Source of the DNA: Chrysomallon squamiferum
Taxonomy: Eukaryota; Mollusca; Gastropoda; Neomphalida; Peltospiridae
Assembly: GCA_012295275.1 (NCBI GenBank)
Contig: CM022675.1
Location: 7,353,332-7,410,831 of the forward strand
Direction of reading: 5' to 3'
Length of the DNA: 57,500 nucleotides
The notes beneath the pieces are model-generated. The model saw only the letters and a list, made by a program, of their open reading frames with translations, ran no database searches and was not told the origin of the DNA. The position numbers were made by a program, and so were the translations under genes. Positions 47,898 through 57,500 of this stretch are shown in pieces (the first letter of the stretch is position 1; every line of letters starts with the position of its first letter).

Positions 47898-48728
47898 ATG
47901 CTTGGTTTTCATTTTTCCCATTTGTGACTTCTTATCAACTTTGTGTGTATGACTTAGCAGAAAGTTAATGATAACAAAACAATTTTTTTTTTATTTATTA
48001 TTATTCTGTCTTGTATGATTTATATTTTTTTTCATTCTTTCTTCTCTATCACATCATTTCACTTATTTTTTTTTTTTCCTTTTTTTTCTCTTTTATCTCA
48101 GTTTATTCTTTTTTTCTTTCTCTCATCAGTGAGTCATTCTCTTTGTTCTTAGCATTTTTTTTTCTTGCATTCCTATTTTTTTGCTCAATCGTTTTCTGTT
48201 TTTGTGTTTCTCTTCCATTTTCTTTACTTTTCTCTCTCTCTCATAATCTGAACCTTTTTCTCTCTATCGATACCTCTCTGTCTTCTTCTGTTCCTCTATA
48301 AACATCCTCTTTTTCTCTCCATCTGTCTGTCTTTTTCTCTATAAATATTCTATGCCTATCTTTTATTATTTTTCTTTCTTTCATTCTGTGTCTCACTTTT
48401 TCTCACTCTGTCCTTATTCACACATGCCAACATAAAGCTTTTTTATGATTTTATTTTTTAATCTATGTTAATAAGTAACTGGAATACAACTCAGAGGAAG
48501 TTCTGGTCAGAACATAAATGCTGTTGTAAAACAACACATGGATTATCTTGGAAATAAACTCATAAAATAATATGTGGAAGAGAATCTTCACTTATCTACA
48601 TAGTGTGAAATATATATAAAATGGTGTTTTTATTTATTTATTTATTTATTTATTTATATACACTAATGACATTCAGTCAACCTTGATTCATGTGAAATCA
48701 TTTGTTTCTGAATTTTCATGACATTGTT
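47898..48728. other. T/C-rich DNA
   Basis: A long pyrimidine-rich stretch of TTTC/TCTC type (48,020-48,410) and TTTA repeats (48,630-48,658). No gene. Confidence 0.7.
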
Positions 48729-48729
48729 A

Positions 48730-48935
48730 AACTCATGAAATACAACTGAAATTGGATAATAGAGAAGATATGTTTTAAGGATGTATATATATATATATAT
48801 ATACTTGCTATTTCTCTGTGAGACAGAAGTTGGAATTGGATAATATTTATCTCTAAGAAGATATTTTTTAGAGATATCATTATATGTACTTGCTGTTTCA
48901 ATGTGAGGTGAAAGTTGGAATTGGATAATCTTTAT
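48730..48935 (+). repeat. tandem repeat of about 82 bp, three units
   Basis: GTTGGAATTGGATAAT-type cores at about 48,748, 48,829 and 48,913, linked by AGAAGATAT and TACTTGCT(A/G)TTTC segments. Confidence 0.85.
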
Positions 48936-53629
<4,694 letters not shown>

Positions 53630-54058
53630 GTTAAATTGTGAATGAATGCTGTGTTGAATTGCTTTTAGCATTCTTCTTAATATGTTAAATTGTGAATGAA
53701 TGCTGTTTTGAATTGTTTTTAGCATTCTTCTTCATATGTTAAATTGTGAATGAATGCTGTGTTGAATCACTTTTAGCATTCTTAACATGTTAAATTGTGA
53801 ATGAATGCTATGTTGAATCACTTTTAGCATTATTCTTAATGTTAAATTGTGAATGAATGCTGTTTTGAATTGTTTTTAGCATTCTTCTTAATATGTTAAA
53901 TTGTGAATGAATGCTGTTTTGAATTGTTTTTAGCATTCTTCTTCATATGTTAAATTGTGAATGAATGCTGTGTTGAATCATTTTAAAGCATTCCTCTTAA
54001 TATGTTAAATTGTGAATGAATGCTATGTTGAATTGTTTTAGCATTCTTCTTAATGTTT
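53630..54058 (+). repeat. 54-bp minisatellite, eight units, each with a hairpin
   Basis: GTTAAATTGTGAATGAATGC starts units at 53630, 53684, 53738, 53789, 53841, 53895, 53949 and 54004 (spacing 51-55 bp). Each unit contains GAATGCT and, about 17 nt later, its reverse complement AGCATTC. Confidence 0.95.
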
Positions 54059-55604
54059 AATTTTTTTTGTTCAAAGCAACAAAAGGTAATTTTGTTCCTG
54101 TGTTGTGTGTCTATTTATTTGTAAAACAAGGTAAATACTTAATACCATTCTGTTCTTTACAGTGGGTTGTTTGTTTTTTTAAATTTGTTTTTAAATTAAA
54201 ATGTTTTTTTTTGTCATTTACTGCTCCCAGGTGTTCAGATGATTTCCACTTCAAACTGAGGTAAAGGTTAGAATGAACACTGTAATGTTACAAAGACTCA
54301 AATGGTCTCTAAACACTGATGATTTATGTGGATCGACTATATTGAAAATGAAAAAAAAACCATGTTATTTTGAAGTAATACAATTTATTTTTTAATTGTT
54401 TTTATTATTTGTTCCTTTGATATATTTATACCTTTTTTTTTTTTTTAATGACTAAAGTTTGTTGGTTTTTTTTTGTTAAATTTAAATACAATTTACCCTT
54501 TTTCAACCTCCCCCCCCCAAAAAAAATGGAAGAAATGATAATTTAAAAAAAATAAAATTCTTTCTTTTTATCCTTTACTCATTTATTCTTTCCTTATTAT
54601 TAATTTTTTTTTTAGTCCTTTTTTTCTTTTCGCTTTTCCTTTAAACTTCTTTTTTTTTTTTCAGTCTTTGCATTACTTTACAATCTTTCTTAGCATTCTT
54701 TTTTTTATTTTTTTTAAATATGTATACATTTTTACATTTACTTATATTTTTTTTATATTTTACATTTACTTTGCAAAAAAACCCCCCAAAAAACCAAACC
54801 CAAAATGTTCTCATTTCCAAAATCCTCTTTCATCTCTCACCTGCCAAGCCCAGGTATGTTGTTGTATCTACAGGTGGGGTGTAACCCATTGCCCTGGGGG
54901 TTGTGTCTACAACCTGTATGGCTTCCCACAGCCTCTGGCTTATCTGAATTCGGAGTAGATTTGACACCTGCTATATTACATTCTAGGATACACGCCTTTT
55001 CAAAAATTTCTCTCTTTTTTTTTATAATTTTTTTTTTTATTTTTATTTTTTTTACCTTTTCTGTGTATAAGTCCTCAGGCCCTCTGTGGATATACAGGGA
55101 ATATTTTACATGCCTTTTAGCTTCTTCTTCTTCTTTTTCTTTTTTTTAAATGTCTTTTTGTTTTATTTCTTACCTTTGAGAATATTCTGTGTGTGTGTGT
55201 AATAAAAATAATAAAAGTGATGGGCATAATGTGTCTAGCTGACACTGTTTTAGCATTTAATAAATATTTGTGTTAGTCACACCCCTGCAGATGTTTTTTT
55301 TTTTTTTTTTATATATATATATTCTTGTATTTATTTTGTATGTGTGAGTGTGTTTATATGTTTATTTTTGTTTGTCTGTAAATACGTGCATGCATTGCAT
55401 TGCATGTATTTACAAGATTATGTGTGTGTGTGTGCACGTGTGTGTGTGTGTGTATTTAAATGCAGTTTCCACATGGTAGTATCTTTAAATGTTTGTCTGC
55501 TTTGAGTGTAATTCAGACTATTATTTCTGATTACAAAAACCTGTTTTTCTGCATGTCTGTCTCTCTTCATATGCAACAATTATACATTTTATATATATAT
55601 ATAT
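54059..55604. other. AT-rich DNA with one GC-richer patch
   Basis: A patch at about 54,800-54,990 contains GCCCAG|GTATG and CTACAG|GTGGGG junction-like sequences but no consistent reading frame. A possible 30-nt micro-exon between CTCCCAG (54,232) and GTAAAG (54,261) is too short to support. T-rich elsewhere. Confidence 0.5.
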
Positions 55605-55607
55605 ACA

Positions 55608-55818
55608 TGTTGGTCCTAAAGTAGGTGGACAGTATGTGGGTTAGGGTTAGGGTTATATTATTGCAATGGTGTTCATTATAACTATGGTATTTGTGCTATA
55701 TTATTAAAAAGTGTATAACTACAATTATTTAAATTTAATATTTTGGAGTAAATATAATTGTATATGTAATCTAAAAATAAATGTTGTCTTTTACCATCCA
55801 CCTACTTTTGGACCACCC
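55608..55818. mobile_element. mariner-like MITE with internal telomere-type repeats
   Basis: TTGGTCCTAAAGTAGGTGGA at the left is inverted at the right (TCCACCTACTTTTGGACCA), giving TIRs of about 24 bp in a 211-bp element set in TA-rich DNA. No transposase. Three GGGTTA hexamers lie at 55,638-55,655, just inside the left TIR. Confidence 0.82.
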
Positions 55819-55852
<34 letters not shown>

Positions 55853-55854
55853 TT

Positions 55855-55885
<31 letters not shown>

Positions 55886-56229
55886 ATAGCCCTGTATATG
55901 TGTGTATGTATGTAAATTTATGGTTTAACTGTACATGAATGTCTTCAAATACAGGAATACCATACCTTATTTGTGTATGTGTGTCAACAGACTATTTAGA
56001 CATCTTTATAATTTGTATTAAGTATTTTGGAACTCATAGATTGAATTTGTAGTTACTTTAATGTGGTTGCGTTTGTATGTGTATGAATATTTCAGCATAT
56101 TTACAAGCACAATTGTAAGTAAAACTGTAATATCTCTGTCTGTGTGTCTCTCTTCATGTATAGTCTCTATGTCTGTCTGTCTGTTTGTATGTCTCTCTCT
56201 CTCTCTCTCTAAATATATATATATTTATC
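55819..56229. other. microsatellites and unique AT-rich DNA
   Basis: TA, CA and GT runs (55,819-55,887), CT run near 56,191-56,210. No gene. Confidence 0.75.
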
Positions 56230-56850
56230 AGTCTATAACAGTCCATACTGTAATTCAGTAATGGTCCATGTTATGAGTAAAAACCTCCATACTGTTATTA
56301 ATTCAACAGTAGTTCATACTGTTACTAAATGCTGTCACTAAGTCTACAGCAGTCCACGAATCACTAGTTCAACAATAATCCATGCTGTCACTAACTGAAC
56401 AATAGTCCATGCTGTCACTAAATCAACAACAGTGCATACTGTCACTAATTGAACAACAGTCCATACTGTGACTGACTCACCAAGTCTGTGTTATGACTAA
56501 AAATAGCCCATACTGTCACTAGTTCAAATATAGTCCATACTGTCACTAGTTCAACAAGTCCATTCTGTCACTAGTTCAACAAAAGTCCATTCTGTCACTA
56601 ATTCAACAACAGTCCATACTGTCAGTAATTCAACAACAGTCCATACTGTCACTAGTTCAACAACAGTCCATTCTGTCACTAGTGCAACAACAGTCCATTC
56701 TGTCACTAGTGCAACAACAGTAGTCCATACTGTCACTAATGCAACAACAGTCCATTCTGTCACTAGTGCAACAACAGTAGTCCATACTGTCACTAGTTCA
56801 ACAAGTCCATTCTGTCACTAGTTCAACAAGTCCATTCTGTCACTAATTCC
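56230..56850. repeat. 27-bp minisatellite and diverged flank
   Basis: Core unit GTCACTAGTTCAACAACAGT plus CCATTCT, with 30-bp and shorter variants, clearest at 56,500-56,845 and degenerate before that. Because the main period is a multiple of three, the minus strand stays open from 56,793 to 56,551 with a 9-residue repeat (VTEWTVVAL). Confidence 0.9.
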
Positions 56851-57120
56851 CTCGTGGACAGAAACACTAACTGAGCAGTGCTAATTTACTGAGAGACATC
56901 AACATGATGTTTTCAACGTTACACCCACTTGGAGACAGCTTAAACAGCACGCAGGAAGTGAGTCACGTTAACCTCTCCCCTCTCTCCGGCTTTACCCAGC
57001 GGCTTTACTCAACGGCTTGTCTAAGCCGTCTATCCCGAGTCTGTACATCTGTTTCAAACAGCCGTTTATTGTGTGTCGCAAATTTTATTACACATTTGAC
57101 TTTACGACAGAAAGGCAAAA
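56850..57120. promoter_or_regulatory. GC-richer segment with an ETS/AP-1 composite site
   Basis: CAGGAAGTGAGTCA at 56,952-56,965 fuses an ETS core (GGAAGT) with a consensus AP-1 site (TGAGTCA). Nearby sequence repeats CGGCTTTAC/CGGCTTGTC. It may be an intronic or intergenic enhancer; there is no functional evidence. Confidence 0.35.
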
Positions 57121-57218
57121 AAACAAAAAAAAAGAATTAAAAATTGAAAAAATCGAAAATGTTTTTGTGCAAAGAAGTATTTACTTTATTATGTCTGCCT
57201 TTTGTGAATATCAAAAGA

Positions 57219-57250
<32 letters not shown>

Positions 57251-57500
57251 ATGTATTGAAAATGAAAGGAAATAAAAAAAAAAGTTCAAATATTGAATTG
57301 TACTATATTTTATTATTATGTTTTTAAAAAAAAAAATTTTTTTTTTTTTTTTTTTAACAAATTGAAACAACTTTTTTATGGCTTTATTTGATAAATAATG
57401 TAAACTGGAACTAAAGAAAAAGCTGCTAAAATGACCCGAGAACAGAAATATAGGTAAATTGATTTTGTAGAAATTAGAAAATAACATATGAATAGGATTT
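57121..57500. other. A/T homopolymer-rich end of window
   Basis: Poly-A (57,222-57,249), facing poly-A/poly-T (57,325-57,355). No gene. Confidence 0.8.

Noticed and set aside
53630-54058. Regularly spaced repeats resembling a CRISPR array
   Set aside because: The whole 54-bp unit repeats, so there are no unique spacers, and the setting is an animal genome. It is a minisatellite.
54232-54261. Possible 30-nt micro-exon between CTCCCAG and GTAAAG
   Set aside because: Only one of three frames is open, nothing supports a connection to other exons, and chance AG...GT pairs are common.

Overview
This is animal nuclear DNA: a very AT-rich, microsatellite-dense stretch with spliceosomal genes (GT-AG introns), no operons and no bacterial features. 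Repeat style, gene structure and protein sequence fit a lophotrochozoan, most probably a mollusc. That assignment is an inference; no species is claimed.

Two protein genes can be read, both on the + strand. (1) About 4.5-9.6 kb: a Golgi carbohydrate sulfotransferase of the HNK-1ST/CHST family. It has a signal-anchor exon, a stem exon and a large catalytic exon, preceded by a cluster of TCACGTGAC E-boxes. Its first PAPS-binding motif is badly degenerate while the second is intact. (2) 15.35-30.28 kb: a complete ten-exon gene for PSMD3/Rpn3, a lid subunit of the 26S proteasome. All ten exons join in phase to give 509 residues, but the conserved acidic C-terminal tail is read out of frame because two bases appear to be missing in the last exon.

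The introns of both genes are odd in a consistent way. Several 3' splice sites sit at the end of a local tandem duplication: a roughly 80-bp array whose units carry the reverse complement of the acceptor (sulfotransferase exon 2); a 32-bp array running into the acceptor (PSMD3 exon 3); a degenerate array (exon 4); a 39-bp duplication of the acceptor itself (exon 5); and a 130-bp triplication that leaves two decayed copies of the start of exon 8. A long inverted repeat brackets the terminal PSMD3 exon.

From 31 to 57.5 kb there is no confident protein gene. This part holds long CT/GA tracts, CpG-rich islands, a promoter-like island with a probable non-coding first exon ending in a strong donor at 42,553, a possible minus-strand membrane-protein exon (44,288-44,545), two non-autonomous DNA transposons with TIRs (47.4-47.9 kb; 55.6-55.8 kb, the latter containing three telomere-type hexamers), a 54-bp hairpin-forming minisatellite (53.6-54.1 kb) and a 27-bp minisatellite (56.3-56.85 kb). 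Everything from 42.55 kb to the end may be the first intron of a + strand gene whose coding exons lie outside the window.
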